From Bradyrhizobium sp. CER78 (GTDB lineage Bacteria; Pseudomonadota; Alphaproteobacteria; Rhizobiales; Xanthobacteraceae), in the NCBI RefSeq assembly GCF_029846235.1, contig NZ_JARVWP010000005.1:124001-188000 (forward strand): a stretch of DNA of 64,000 bases. The letters are read 5' to 3'. This document shows positions 16,303-24,149 of this stretch, piece by piece. The notes beneath the pieces were generated by a model that saw only the letters and a list, made by a program, of their open reading frames with translations, was not told where the DNA came from and did no database searches. The translations under genes and the position numbers were made by a program. Position 1 is the stretch's first letter, and each line of letters starts with the position of its first letter.

Positions 16303-17562
16303 CTAGCCGGTGTTGCCTGCCTTGCCGAACGCGCCCGCCTCGGCCAACGCGGCGATGCGCCGGTCGTCGTAGCCAAGCGTCTTGCTCAGCACATCCCTGG
16401 TGTGCTGACCGAGCAGCGGCGCCGCGACGGGATCGACCGTCGGCGTCAGGCTCATGCTGACCGGCGACTCGATGTTCGGAACCGAGCCGGCGGTTGGATG
16501 CGCGATCTTGCTGAGGCGATCACGATCGCGCACTTCGGGCGCGTTGAACCCTTCCTCGACCGTGCGCAGATATCCCACCGGGATGTTGGCCTTCTTCATC
16601 TTCGCCATCCAGTGCTCAAGCGTGTCGCCCGCGAATACGCTGGCGATGATGCCACGCAGCTTCTCCTTGTTGGCTGACCGCGCCTTGCGGTGAGCAAACT
16701 CGGGGTCAGTGACGAGATCCGGGCGTTCAAGCACGTCGGTGACAAGCCGGCGATAGAGCCGGTCGTTGGCACAGGCCATATAGAGCGGACCATCGGACGC
16801 CTGGTAGACGCCGACGGTCGGCGAACCGTTCGGAGAGTTGCCGAAACGGCCGGGGTTGTTGCCGTTGATGAGATAGGCCATGCCGTAGAAGCCGGTCATT
16901 GACACTGCGGTGTCGATCAGCGCGACCTCGACCTGCTGTCCGCGGCCGAGCCGATCCCGCGCAATCAACGCCAGCAGGATGGCGTTGCAGGCCGACATGC
17001 CGGTAGCCATGTCCACAATCGGCGGCCCGGTGCGCACCGGTTCTCCGTCCGGAAAGCCGTTGAGCGACATGAAGCCGCTTTCGGCCTGCGTGATCGGGTC
17101 AAAGCCCGGGCGCAGCGCGAAATCGCCTTTGCGGCCGTAGGCGGAGATCGAACAATAGATCAGCCGCGGATTGGTCTCCGCCACCGATGCATAATCGAGA
17201 CCGAATTTCTTCATGACGCCGCCGGAGAAATTCTCCACCACGACGTCGGCCTTGGCAATCAGCGCGCGCGCGATTTCGAGCGCAGCCGGATTGTTGAAAT
17301 CGAGCGCGATGCCGCGCTTGTTGCGGTTGAGGCTCAGATAGGCTGCACTCTCGCCGCCGATCTCCGCGTGCTCGTAGGCGCGCGTGTCGTCCCCGCCGTC
17401 CGGATTCTCGATCTTGATGACCTCGGCCCCGAAGTCGGCCAGCGTTTGGGTGCAGGCCGGGCCGGCGACGACGCGGGTGAAGTCGACAACCAGCAGGCCA
17501 TCGAGCGCCGTCGGAACTCCCTCCCCGCGCGGCGCGCGCCCTGGCAATTCTGGTCTGGTCAT
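16303..17562 (-). CDS. class III (CaiB/BaiF) CoA-transferase
   Basis: The 419-residue protein has the family pattern: LLVVDFTRVVAGPACTQTLADFGAEVIKIENP at the N-terminus, LSLNRNKRGIALDF, and RPGFDPITQAESGF with Asp155 at the position of the catalytic aspartate that carries the CoA thioester. These enzymes move CoA between organic acids in the cytoplasm. It stands alone, away from the two other CoA-transferases of the window. The acid pair is unknown. Confidence 0.9.
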   Translation of the reverse strand: MTRPELPGRAPRGEGVPTALDGLLVVDFTRVVAGPACTQTLADFGAEVIKIENPDGGDDTRAYEHAEIGGESAAYLSLNRNKRGIALDFNNPAALEIARALIAKADVVVENFSGGVMKKFGLDYASVAETNPRLIYCSISAYGRKGDFALRPGFDPITQAESGFMSLNGFPDGEPVRTGPPIVDMATGMSACNAILLALIARDRLGRGQQVEVALIDTAVSMTGFYGMAYLINGNNPGRFGNSPNGSPTVGVYQASDGPLYMACANDRLYRRLVTDVLERPDLVTDPEFAHRKARSANKEKLRGIIASVFAGDTLEHWMAKMKKANIPVGYLRTVEEGFNAPEVRDRDRLSKIAHPTAGSVPNIESPVSMSLTPTVDPVAAPLLGQHTRDVLSKTLGYDDRRIAALAEAGAFGKAGNTG

Positions 17563-17877
17563 GATCCGGCGCTTCCTCTGTTATTTTGTCAGGCGAAATA
17601 CGACGGCCCTCGCCAGGACCGGCACTGCACGCCTTTTAGCGGAAGGCTGTCACCAAGACCAAACCCGGATTTTGCAGGGCGGGACCTTCGCCTGACATGG
17701 CTGTCGTCGGCAAACGACGGCCCGCAGTGCGGGCACGGCCGGACGACTTTGAATGTCAAGGAAAGCGGCAGCATACCGGAGCTGGAGGTGCGTCCGGCAA
17801 GCGGAAGGGGGAAGAATGTATGTCGGCGGGTAGCAACATTCCGTTGCCACCCGCTTTCGTCATCGAGAACCGCAGCG
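17563..17877. other. gene-free stretch with a strong hairpin
   Basis: No credible gene is seen. The left side is the promoter region of the CoA-transferase (minus). The right side holds the hairpin at 17826-17854 that follows the GFA gene. Confidence 0.55.
17826..17854 (-). terminator. hairpin after the GFA gene
   Basis: GCGGGTAGCAAC (17826-17837) pairs with GTTGCCACCCGC (17843-17854) in 11 of 12 positions with a 5-base loop, 24 bases beyond the GFA stop. The T-tract is weak. Confidence 0.6.
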
Positions 17878-18300
17878 CTATTCGGCGATCATTTCGCCCG
17901 AGCCGCCGAATTCGGCCGGAAAGTCCTTCAGCTTCGGCAGGCCGTCGCGGATCGGCAGCACCGCCTCGGAATAGTTGACGTGAACGCCAGGGCTGAACTT
18001 CAGCGTCGGGATCGTCGCGGTGAATACGTCGACGAGCCCAAGCGTCGGGTGGTTGGTCATCAGGTGACCGCCGCACTTGGTGCAATATTTGCGCTGGCTC
18101 ATCGCGGTCTTCTCGAATGTCGCGATGTGGTCGGCGCCCTTGGTGACCTCGACCGCCTCCGGCTTCCAGAGACTGAACGCATTTACCGGACCGCCGGACC
18201 AGGAACGGCATGAGCGGCAATGGCAGTAGCCCATCGCCTCAGGCTCCCCTGTGACCTTGAGCTCGACGGCGCCACAGAAGCAGTTTCCAGTGTGATTCAT
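17878..18300 (-). CDS. GFA family (glutathione-dependent formaldehyde-activating-like) zinc protein
   Basis: The protein has 140 residues from the ATG at 18300, with AAGGAG 8 bases upstream. The cysteine set is the GFA zinc pattern: Cys7/Cys9 (CFCGAV), Cys26/Cys28/Cys31 (CHCRSC) and Cys73/Cys76 (CTKCGGH). Gfa was named for glutathione-formaldehyde adduct chemistry, but most short members are of unproven function. It is a single gene. Confidence 0.9.
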   Translation of the reverse strand: MNHTGNCFCGAVELKVTGEPEAMGYCHCRSCRSWSGGPVNAFSLWKPEAVEVTKGADHIATFEKTAMSQRKYCTKCGGHLMTNHPTLGLVDVFTATIPTLKFSPGVHVNYSEAVLPIRDGLPKLKDFPAEFGGSGEMIAE

Positions 18301-18671
18301 CGGTCGGTTCTCCTTGGGTGAAGTGATCGGATTCCGCGCCGGCATCGACCCACGTTGCTCGTGGTGTTCGCGATGCAGGATAAGACGTAGGCGGGCGTAG
18401 CCGCTGCGAACTCCCTTGTGGACGTACCAGACCATTTCCCACACAAGAGGCAACCGCATTGCACTCGCATGCAGGCAGGTCGTCGACGCCAGCGAAGTTA
18501 CATGAGAGTCCGCGCTGCTGTCGACCATCTTCCGCCGGGCGCGGCCGAGCACATCGCCATCACCCAAGGATGGCGCTCAGTGTGAGGCAAGGCACAGTGC
18601 AGCAAATCTGATGAATCGCTGTCGTGCCGGTTGCCTGCACGGCAACCGGCATGTCAGCACCTCAGCCCGGA
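18301..18671. other. gene-free stretch
   Basis: The frames open here lack ribosome sites and family resemblance. It holds the GFA promoter region on the left and the hairpin of the next minus-strand gene on the right (18625-18651). Nothing else stands out. Confidence 0.55.
18625..18651 (-). terminator. perfect 11-bp hairpin after the DUF6456-like gene
   Basis: TGCCGGTTGCC and GGCAACCGGCA pair perfectly around TGCAC, 20 bases past the stop of the gene at 18672. No T-tract follows, so this may be a Rho-assisted or bidirectional end. Confidence 0.6.
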
Positions 18672-19247
18672 TCAGCGTTGACGGTCCTTCACGGGAACCC
18701 GGCTCGGTGTGACAAGTCCATACGTCAGCGCCAGCCGATCCAGGCACTCCTTGAGGCGCCGCGCGAAATAGTCCTGCCAGCGCTGCGTCCGCAATCCGCG
18801 CCGCTGCCCGACCTGCTCCATGGTCATGCCAAGGATCAAGATGTCATGCACAAGCGCCGAGCCATCGGCGCCAAGCTCATGCTCAGCGCGATTCAAGCGC
18901 AAGGTCGCCTGCCACTGCCCCTCTGTGATCGGCTCACGCTGCAGTCCGCCGTCAACATATTCGCGCGTCGTATCCACCGCGCGGGGGCCACGCTCGGCCT
19001 TCTCCCAGTCATTCTGGAAGGCCCGGCCGCTCCGATATTGTGTGTCGTCGATCTGCCGGTGTGCATGCAGCCGGCCGAGCGGATCGTTGCGTATCGAGCG
19101 AAACGCAACGATCTTCTCGCCCGGCTCGATTGCAAGGGGATCGTCGACCTCGACGGTCGCCACTTCGGCATTGTAGGGCAGATCCTGGGAGCGCCGGTCA
19201 AGCGTTCCGGCGGGATCGTACGGCTTTCGGCGTTTTGCGCGCGGCAT
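18672..19247 (-). CDS. DUF6456-like helical protein
   Basis: The protein has 191 residues from ATG 19247, preceded by TTGGAGGTTACC, a clear ribosome site. The frame open to 19616 overlaps the GcrA-like gene and is rejected. The C-terminal 120 residues (AGRAFQNDWEKAERG-like region, then LVHDILILGMTMEQV and RRLKECLDRLALTYG) look like the C-terminal domain of DUF6456 or phage-type DNA-binding proteins. The N-terminus is basic. It is probably a nucleic-acid-binding regulator; the assignment is tentative. It lies 95 bases downstream of the GcrA-like gene and may be co-transcribed. Confidence 0.6.
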   Translation of the reverse strand: MPRAKRRKPYDPAGTLDRRSQDLPYNAEVATVEVDDPLAIEPGEKIVAFRSIRNDPLGRLHAHRQIDDTQYRSGRAFQNDWEKAERGPRAVDTTREYVDGGLQREPITEGQWQATLRLNRAEHELGADGSALVHDILILGMTMEQVGQRRGLRTQRWQDYFARRLKECLDRLALTYGLVTPSRVPVKDRQR

Positions 19248-19342
19248 CGGTAACCTCCAAGATGTCTGATGATGGGCGCGCGGAATCTCTCCGCGCGATC
19301 GCGGTTGCAGACCGACACCCGTCGGCCGGGAGATGGGCTGTC

Positions 19343-19903
19343 TCAGATCGCCCCGACGGCTTGAAGCCAGGCGTCGTTCAGGACCGGCCTCGCCGAGGCC
19401 GCGGAATCGCGGCTCAAGTGAAAATGCGGGCTGCAGTAGCTCGAGCCCGGCCGGCGCGGATGACCACAGAAGGTCATGGTTTCGCCGTCGGTGTCGCCGC
19501 CATAGGGATAGCGGCAGTCTCCGGGTTGGAGATCGAGCAATGAGAGGTGCCGTGGCGCGACCGCCGCGCAGCGAAGTTGGGGCATCTCCACCGGTTCGGT
19601 GAAGATCTTGGGACAACGAAGCAAATCGAACTTCGGCTCGGCCTGCCCGTCTCGCAGTCGGCCGATCCGCGAGGACTCCGGCAGGACCGGCTTGGGTGGT
19701 TCGAGATGTCCCGGCAGGGACGGCTCGGGCCGATCGAGGCCGGCCATTCCCATGCGCTGCGCGCGGCTGAGCGCCGCGTTGCGCGTATAGGCCGTATTGA
19801 AGGTTGCGTTGATCGTGTCAGCTATTTCCGAATAGGACAAGCCGCGGGCGCGCAGGTCCTGCAAGGCAGCCGAATGCTCCGGCAGCCAGTTCATCATTTC
19901 CAT
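19343..19903 (-). CDS. gcrA: GcrA family cell cycle regulator
   Basis: The 186-residue protein has the GcrA N-terminal helix-turn-helix (WLPEHSAALQDLRARGLSYS, then EIADTINATFN), a Pro-rich middle, and a C-terminal part with two cysteines and a conserved CGHPRRPGSSYC sequence. GcrA proteins bind RNA polymerase sigma70 and activate promoters carrying CcrM-methylated GANTC sites. The protein could be a paralog of the housekeeping copy, because it sits beside a phage-type repressor and shares its operator-bearing promoter region. Confidence 0.85.
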   Translation of the reverse strand: MEMMNWLPEHSAALQDLRARGLSYSEIADTINATFNTAYTRNAALSRAQRMGMAGLDRPEPSLPGHLEPPKPVLPESSRIGRLRDGQAEPKFDLLRCPKIFTEPVEMPQLRCAAVAPRHLSLLDLQPGDCRYPYGGDTDGETMTFCGHPRRPGSSYCSPHFHLSRDSAASARPVLNDAWLQAVGAI

Positions 19904-19946
19904 TCCAAATTCCCATTTTTGTCATTCCGCCGGCGCCTCAAGCAAC

Positions 19947-19961
19947 TTCCGATATTCCGAA
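19947..19961. promoter_or_regulatory. operator-like 15-mer, site 1 (gcrA/repressor divergent region)
   Basis: TTCCGATATTCCGAA keeps 5 of 7 self-complementary pairs and fits the consensus TTCYGATNATCNGAA shared by four sites at this locus. It lies 44 bases upstream of the gcrA-like start. Confidence 0.5.
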
Positions 19962-19980
19962 CAAAAAGGTCAAGCTTGAT

Positions 19981-19995
19981 TTCTGATAATCGTAA
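19981..19995. promoter_or_regulatory. operator-like 15-mer, site 2 (gcrA/repressor divergent region)
   Basis: TTCTGATAATCGTAA lies 37 bases upstream of the S24 repressor start. The 13 bases at 19980-19992 are the exact reverse complement of 20778-20790 upstream of the 91-residue gene. Confidence 0.65.
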
Positions 19996-20031
19996 CGGTA
20001 GTAATGTATCCGGGTTTGGAGAGGATGGAAC

Positions 20032-20667
20032 ATGCTGGACGCGGCACTGATCGAACGAGCGCTGGAAAAGACAGGGAAGAGCAAAGGCGGGCTGGCCCGC
20101 GCAATGGGAGTTCGGGCCGGAGCGGTGTCCGAAATCCTGTCGGGAATACGATTGATCAAGGCATCGGAGATCGCCCCGATCATGGAATATCTGGAGCTGA
20201 ACTCGGTGCCGATCGTGGGCCGGGTCGGCGCCGGCGCGTCGATTCAGCCGGAGCTCGAGCAGGTGCCGCCGGAGGGGCTCGGAGAGATCGAACTCCCGTT
20301 CCCGATGACGGAGGAGACCGTCGCTTTCGAGGTTTCGGGCGATTCGATGCTGCCGAAATATGAGAACGGCGACGTCATCGTGGTCTATCGCGAGCAGCGC
20401 TATCCGCTGTCGAGCTTCTACGGAGAGGAAGCTGCGGTCCGGCTGAAGAGCGGTGAGCGCTACCTGAAGACGATCGAGCGCGGCAGTTCTTCCGGAACCG
20501 TCAACCTCAAGAGCTTCAACGCCAAGCCGATCAACGGCGTCAAGCTCGAATGGATCGGCGAGATCTGCGTTACCCTGCCCCGCGGCCAGATCGAGCGGCT
20601 GCGTGGCAAGACGGCGGCGAAGGGACGCAAATCCGCTCCCAAAGGCGGCCGATCGTCCGAGAAATAG
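20032..20667 (+). CDS. helix-turn-helix S24 family self-cleaving repressor (CI/LexA-like)
   Basis: The 211-residue protein has an XRE-type helix-turn-helix at about residues 7-40 (GGLARAMGVRAGAVSEILSG). An S24 peptidase domain follows with the nucleophile Ser105 in VSGDSMLPK and the general base Lys146 in GERYLKTIE. Ala67-Gly68 (RVGAGAS) lies at the LexA-like distance before Ser105 and is the likely self-cleavage bond. The C-terminus has a basic extension. Phage CI-type proteins of this plan are cleaved on RecA filaments after DNA damage. Divergent from gcrA; operator-like sites lie in both flanking promoters. Confidence 0.88.
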   Translation: MLDAALIERALEKTGKSKGGLARAMGVRAGAVSEILSGIRLIKASEIAPIMEYLELNSVPIVGRVGAGASIQPELEQVPPEGLGEIELPFPMTEETVAFEVSGDSMLPKYENGDVIVVYREQRYPLSSFYGEEAAVRLKSGERYLKTIERGSSSGTVNLKSFNAKPINGVKLEWIGEICVTLPRGQIERLRGKTAAKGRKSAPKGGRSSEK

Positions 20668-20742
20668 CAACGCTGCTGCCAGGGCCGGCCAGACCGATTC
20701 GAATGCCACCGCACCGAATCGGCCTGGGCATGCACGCTCGAA

Positions 20743-20757
20743 TTCCGGTTATCGGCA
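20743..20757. promoter_or_regulatory. operator-like 15-mer, site 3
   Basis: TTCCGGTTATCGGCA is a variant of the locus consensus TTCYGATNATCNGAA, starting exactly 32 bases before site 4 in the same orientation, about three helical turns. Confidence 0.5.
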
Positions 20758-20774
20758 ATTTGTCCTCGACATAA

Positions 20775-20789
20775 TTCCGATTATCAGAA
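20775..20789. promoter_or_regulatory. operator-like 15-mer, site 4
   Basis: TTCCGATTATCAGAA is the best palindrome of the four (6 of 7 pairs) and lies 43 bases upstream of the 91-residue gene. It is the inverted match of site 2. Confidence 0.65.
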
Positions 20790-20832
20790 ACAATGGTCGA
20801 ATGACAGTCAACGCATCGAACCACATCAGGCA

Positions 20833-21108
20833 ATGCAGTATTTCGTCGTGATGATCGACTATGGCCGCCGTGGCCGCGAGGCGATCGTCGATCCCGAACT
20901 GACGCGACGCGAGGTCGTCTCGCGCGTCGCGTCGGGAGAATATACAAACGTCAGCTTCATTCACGAGATTGCCGGGTGTTCGGTTGAGGATGTTACGGAC
21001 GATATCCTTTCCGAAGCCGCCCTGCCCGAGATCCCCCTGACCGGAGCCGAGCTGCAAGCCAATACGCTGGACCACGTCCGCGACCGGCGGAAGCACGAGC
21101 CTGTCTGA
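20833..21108 (+). CDS. hypothetical protein, 91 residues, in the S24/GcrA island
   Basis: The protein begins MQYFVVMIDYGRRGREAIVD and continues VVSRVASGEYTNVSFIHEIAG and DILSEAA, an acidic alpha/beta sequence without cysteine clusters, signal or membrane span. I recognise no family. Two operator-like repeats lie in its promoter, so it is probably a direct target of the S24 repressor. A phage- or stress-related role is inferred from that alone. Confidence 0.65.
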   Translation: MQYFVVMIDYGRRGREAIVDPELTRREVVSRVASGEYTNVSFIHEIAGCSVEDVTDDILSEAALPEIPLTGAELQANTLDHVRDRRKHEPV

Positions 21109-21273
21109 CGGCGCTCACGTGATGATTGCGAAAACGTGATCTTTCTTGATCCGACCACTTGGCCGGAACCCGAAACGGACTAGATAGGGTTCACGCAGAG
21201 TCTATTCGGACCAGGCGTAGGTTCCCCTTAGATTAGCGAATCGTTTTCTCGGGCCGGCAGATTTCAGCTTCAG

Positions 21274-22428
21274 ATGACTTCGACAACCAACGCCGAGATC
21301 GCGAGAGCCGATGGCGATCTCCGGATCGCGCTGCTGCTTGGCATCGCAAACTGGTTTCTATTCCTCGACCATATTCCGCATAACTTCGTCAGCGCTCTGA
21401 CCATGCGCAATTTCGGCTTTAGCGGCGCCACCGACCTCTTTGTATTCATCGGCGGCTACGCGGTGACGCTCATCTACGCCCAGATGACGCTGGAGCGTGG
21501 ATTCCTGGTTGCAGCAACCCGCATCTTCAAGCGCGTATGGCAGCTCTATGCCGCCTATATCGTTCTGTTCGTGATCTATGTCGAGTTGATCAGCTATGTC
21601 GCCGCGCGCACCGCGGCGCCCGAGATCATCAGCGAATTCAACATCACCGGCTTCATCGACCATCCGGTCCGGACGCTGATCTACGGCTTGTTCCTGCAGG
21701 CCAAGCCGCTCAATCTCGACGTGCTGCAACTGATCATCGCCCTGATGGCCTTCCAGCCGATCATCGTCTTCGGACTGCTGTATGTACCGAACGCGACACT
21801 TCTCGCGTCCGTGACACTGTACGCCGCCGCCCGCGTGCTCGACTGGAACCTGACATCCTATCCGTATGGAGCCTGGTATCTTAACCCGTTCTGCTGGCAA
21901 TTGCTGTTCGTGATGGGCGGCTGGCTCGCGCTCATCGGCACGCGCTATGCCCCTGCGATCCGCGCGATGCAGGCCATTCCCGCGCTGCGCGCCACGGCGT
22001 TGCTCTATCTGCTGTTCGCGCTGACAATCGTTTCCAGCAACGAAATCCCGGCACTCGCCCAGATGATGCCAAGCGGACTGAGCGATATGCTGCTGCAGAA
22101 CGACCGCGAGGATGTCGCTCCTCACCGCATCCTGCATTTCCTGACCCTGACATTCCTGTTCACCTGGTTGGTGCCTCGCGACTGGGCATACCTGCGATCG
22201 TATGCCTTGCAGCCGGTCATCAAATGCGGCGAGGAGTGGCTGGCCGTGTTCTGTGCCGGCGTGTTCCTCTCCTTCGCTGCGCACCTGATCCTGATCACTG
22301 GCCCGTATTCGCTGACAAGGCAGGTCGCGGTCAGCCTCGCCGGTATCGCGGCGATGACGGCCGTTGCCTATTACGTCTCGTGGTCGAAGCAGCAGGACAA
22401 CAAATCGCCCGTCGGTGCTCATTCCTGA
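21274..22428 (+). CDS. opgC: OpgC-type membrane succinyltransferase
   Basis: The 384-residue integral membrane protein has about ten spans and the OpgC N-terminus: LLLGIANWFLFLDHIPHNFV, then FGFSGATDLFVFIGGY. OpgC proteins transfer succinyl or similar groups to osmoregulated periplasmic glucans, adding negative charge. The OPG backbone genes are not in the window. It converges with the GH3 gene across a repeat that also supplies a hairpin. Confidence 0.9.
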   Translation: MTSTTNAEIARADGDLRIALLLGIANWFLFLDHIPHNFVSALTMRNFGFSGATDLFVFIGGYAVTLIYAQMTLERGFLVAATRIFKRVWQLYAAYIVLFVIYVELISYVAARTAAPEIISEFNITGFIDHPVRTLIYGLFLQAKPLNLDVLQLIIALMAFQPIIVFGLLYVPNATLLASVTLYAAARVLDWNLTSYPYGAWYLNPFCWQLLFVMGGWLALIGTRYAPAIRAMQAIPALRATALLYLLFALTIVSSNEIPALAQMMPSGLSDMLLQNDREDVAPHRILHFLTLTFLFTWLVPRDWAYLRSYALQPVIKCGEEWLAVFCAGVFLSFAAHLILITGPYSLTRQVAVSLAGIAAMTAVAYYVSWSKQQDNKSPVGAHS

Positions 22429-22443
22429 ATCGCGCGGTCTCTG

Positions 22444-22541
22444 GAGCGTTTTCGAGCGAAGTGGACCCCGGTTCGCGCGAAGAAAGCGCGTCAAATAAGA
22501 CTCTGGAGCTTCGGTTCTGATTCAATCCGAGCCGAAGCTCT
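22444..22541. repeat. Bradyrhizobium-type intergenic palindromic repeat, with terminator-like hairpin
   Basis: The element begins GAGCGTTTTCGAGCGAAGTG, continues through CGCGCGAAGAAAGCGCGTCAAA, and ends in the inverted pair GAGCTTCGG (22506-22514) and CCGAAGCTC (22532-22540). I recognise this two-part layout as a multicopy intergenic repeat in Bradyrhizobium. It sits between convergent genes and could terminate both. Confidence 0.75.
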
Positions 22542-23844
22542 AGTCGATCAGCTGTGCGTGCCTCAGCCGCGTCTCGCTGTCGTGCAACATCGTGGTATCG
22601 AGCCCGCCCCTCGCCGCTGCATCTGTCGCGCAAGCGAACAGGCGGTAGAACTGCAACCCGTCGTAAGCGACCAGCAAGAGATCGACGCCCGCATTCAACG
22701 CCTCCACCGCCGCGATGCAGACATCGTGCTGATAGATCGCGCCCATCACCAGATCATCCGTCATGACGATGCCTTGATAGTTCCAGGTCTTCCGGATCAG
22801 CCCGTCGACGACAGCTTTGGAATGCGACGCCGGTCGTCCGGGATCGAGCGCACTCACCGCCACATGCCCGACCATCAGACGCGCGCCGCTCGTTGACAGC
22901 ACATCGCGGAACGGACGCCAGTCGGTCGCCTCGAGTTCGCCGACCGGCGTATCGAGATCGGCACTGAAGTGGTGCGTGTCGGCGCGCACCCGGCCCAATC
23001 CGGGAAAATGCTTCACGGTGGCACCGACGCCCGCGGACTCGAGGCCATGGACATAGGCGCCTGCAATCGCGCTCACCTTGGCCGGATCATCGGAGATCGC
23101 ACGCTGGTTGGTCAGCGTATTGAAATCGAGCTGATTCTGTTTCGCGTCCGGCCGAAGGTCGAGCACCGGGGCAAAATTGAGATTGATGCCAAGCGACGCC
23201 AGCTCGCGGCCATGGATGCGCCCGAACTCCTCGGCCTTTGTCCTTTGCTCGTGCGGCGCCAGTTCCGCCAGTGAGGCAAGCGCGGGCAGCCTCGTCAGCG
23301 GCGGCGCGAGGTGCGAGACGATGCCGCCTTCCTGATCCGTCGCGACCATCAGCGGCGGCAGCCCCGCGGCCCGCCGCCTGGCCTGAAGTGCGGCGATTTC
23401 CGCCTTCAAGGCGTCAGCCGTCCTGCCGGCGACATTGCGCCGGGTGACATAGATGCCGGCAATGAAGCCCTTCTCCACAAGTGGCGCGACCTCGTCGAAC
23501 GACCGATAGCCGACGACAAAATGCTGCCCGAGGGACCGGGCGAGCACCGGGTCCGTCTGAAGAACACGATGCCTTCGCACCTCGAACACGCCATGTGCGG
23601 CCAGCACTGCAAGCGGCGGTAGGCACCACAGGACGACCAGAAGCCTCCCCGCCCAACTCCGCCTGCGCCAGCCGGCGCGGCGAACCAGCATGAATACGAC
23701 CGCGATGCTTGCGGTCACGAGGAGAAGGTTGCCGGTTCCGCGCAGCGGGACCAGATACGGATCGTTGTTGTTGATGCCCGCGAAGACGAAGACCAACCCG
23801 CCAATCCAGAGCAGGGCAATGCCGATACACTTGCTGACTTGCAT
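22540..23844 (-). CDS. membrane-anchored glycoside hydrolase family 3 (NagZ-like beta-N-acetylhexosaminidase)
   Basis: The 434-residue protein starts with two membrane spans (IGIALLWIGGLVFVFAG and LLLVTASIAVVFMLV; a third near LLVVLWCLPPLAVL). A GH3 barrel follows, with VATDQEGGIVSHL, KHFPGLGRVRADTH (the NagZ-type Asp-His dyad) and IVMTDDLVMGAI (nucleophile Asp). NagZ enzymes remove GlcNAc from muropeptides and feed beta-lactamase signalling, but classic NagZ is cytosolic. The membrane anchor puts this one at the inner membrane and suggests a periplasmic wall or glycan substrate. Confidence 0.85.
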   Translation of the reverse strand: MQVSKCIGIALLWIGGLVFVFAGINNNDPYLVPLRGTGNLLLVTASIAVVFMLVRRAGWRRRSWAGRLLVVLWCLPPLAVLAAHGVFEVRRHRVLQTDPVLARSLGQHFVVGYRSFDEVAPLVEKGFIAGIYVTRRNVAGRTADALKAEIAALQARRRAAGLPPLMVATDQEGGIVSHLAPPLTRLPALASLAELAPHEQRTKAEEFGRIHGRELASLGINLNFAPVLDLRPDAKQNQLDFNTLTNQRAISDDPAKVSAIAGAYVHGLESAGVGATVKHFPGLGRVRADTHHFSADLDTPVGELEATDWRPFRDVLSTSGARLMVGHVAVSALDPGRPASHSKAVVDGLIRKTWNYQGIVMTDDLVMGAIYQHDVCIAAVEALNAGVDLLLVAYDGLQFYRLFACATDAAARGGLDTTMLHDSETRLRHAQLID

Positions 23845-24149
23845 GGGACCACGCGCGACTGAAGAGGCCGATCGGCTTCGTCCGTATCAGACGAGATTCG
23901 ACGGCGCGAGCCGAGAAGTCGCCCCTGCACGCAATCTGCATAAAAATCCTGAACTCCTGCGGGTCGCGTTCTCATCCGCTGCACATGCACGGCTCAACCT
24001 CGCCAGGCTGCTGGCAGGACGTTGTCCGCCAGCGATGGACGAACCTGCACGAGCCCCTTCCCGACCGTCATGACGCCGATCCGTTCTTGTCTCCCGCCGC
24101 AGTTGCCTTGTAGAACAATTGCATCAAGCGAGAGCGAGGCGCGGCCAGG
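23845..24149. other. divergent promoter region
   Basis: This 305-base interval separates the divergent GH3 and response-regulator genes. I see no credible gene, repeat or strong palindrome in it; it should hold the promoters of both. Confidence 0.5.

Noticed and set aside
19040..19543. Plus-strand frame opposite the gcrA-like and DUF6456-like genes
   Set aside because: Low-complexity Arg-rich shadow frame without motif.
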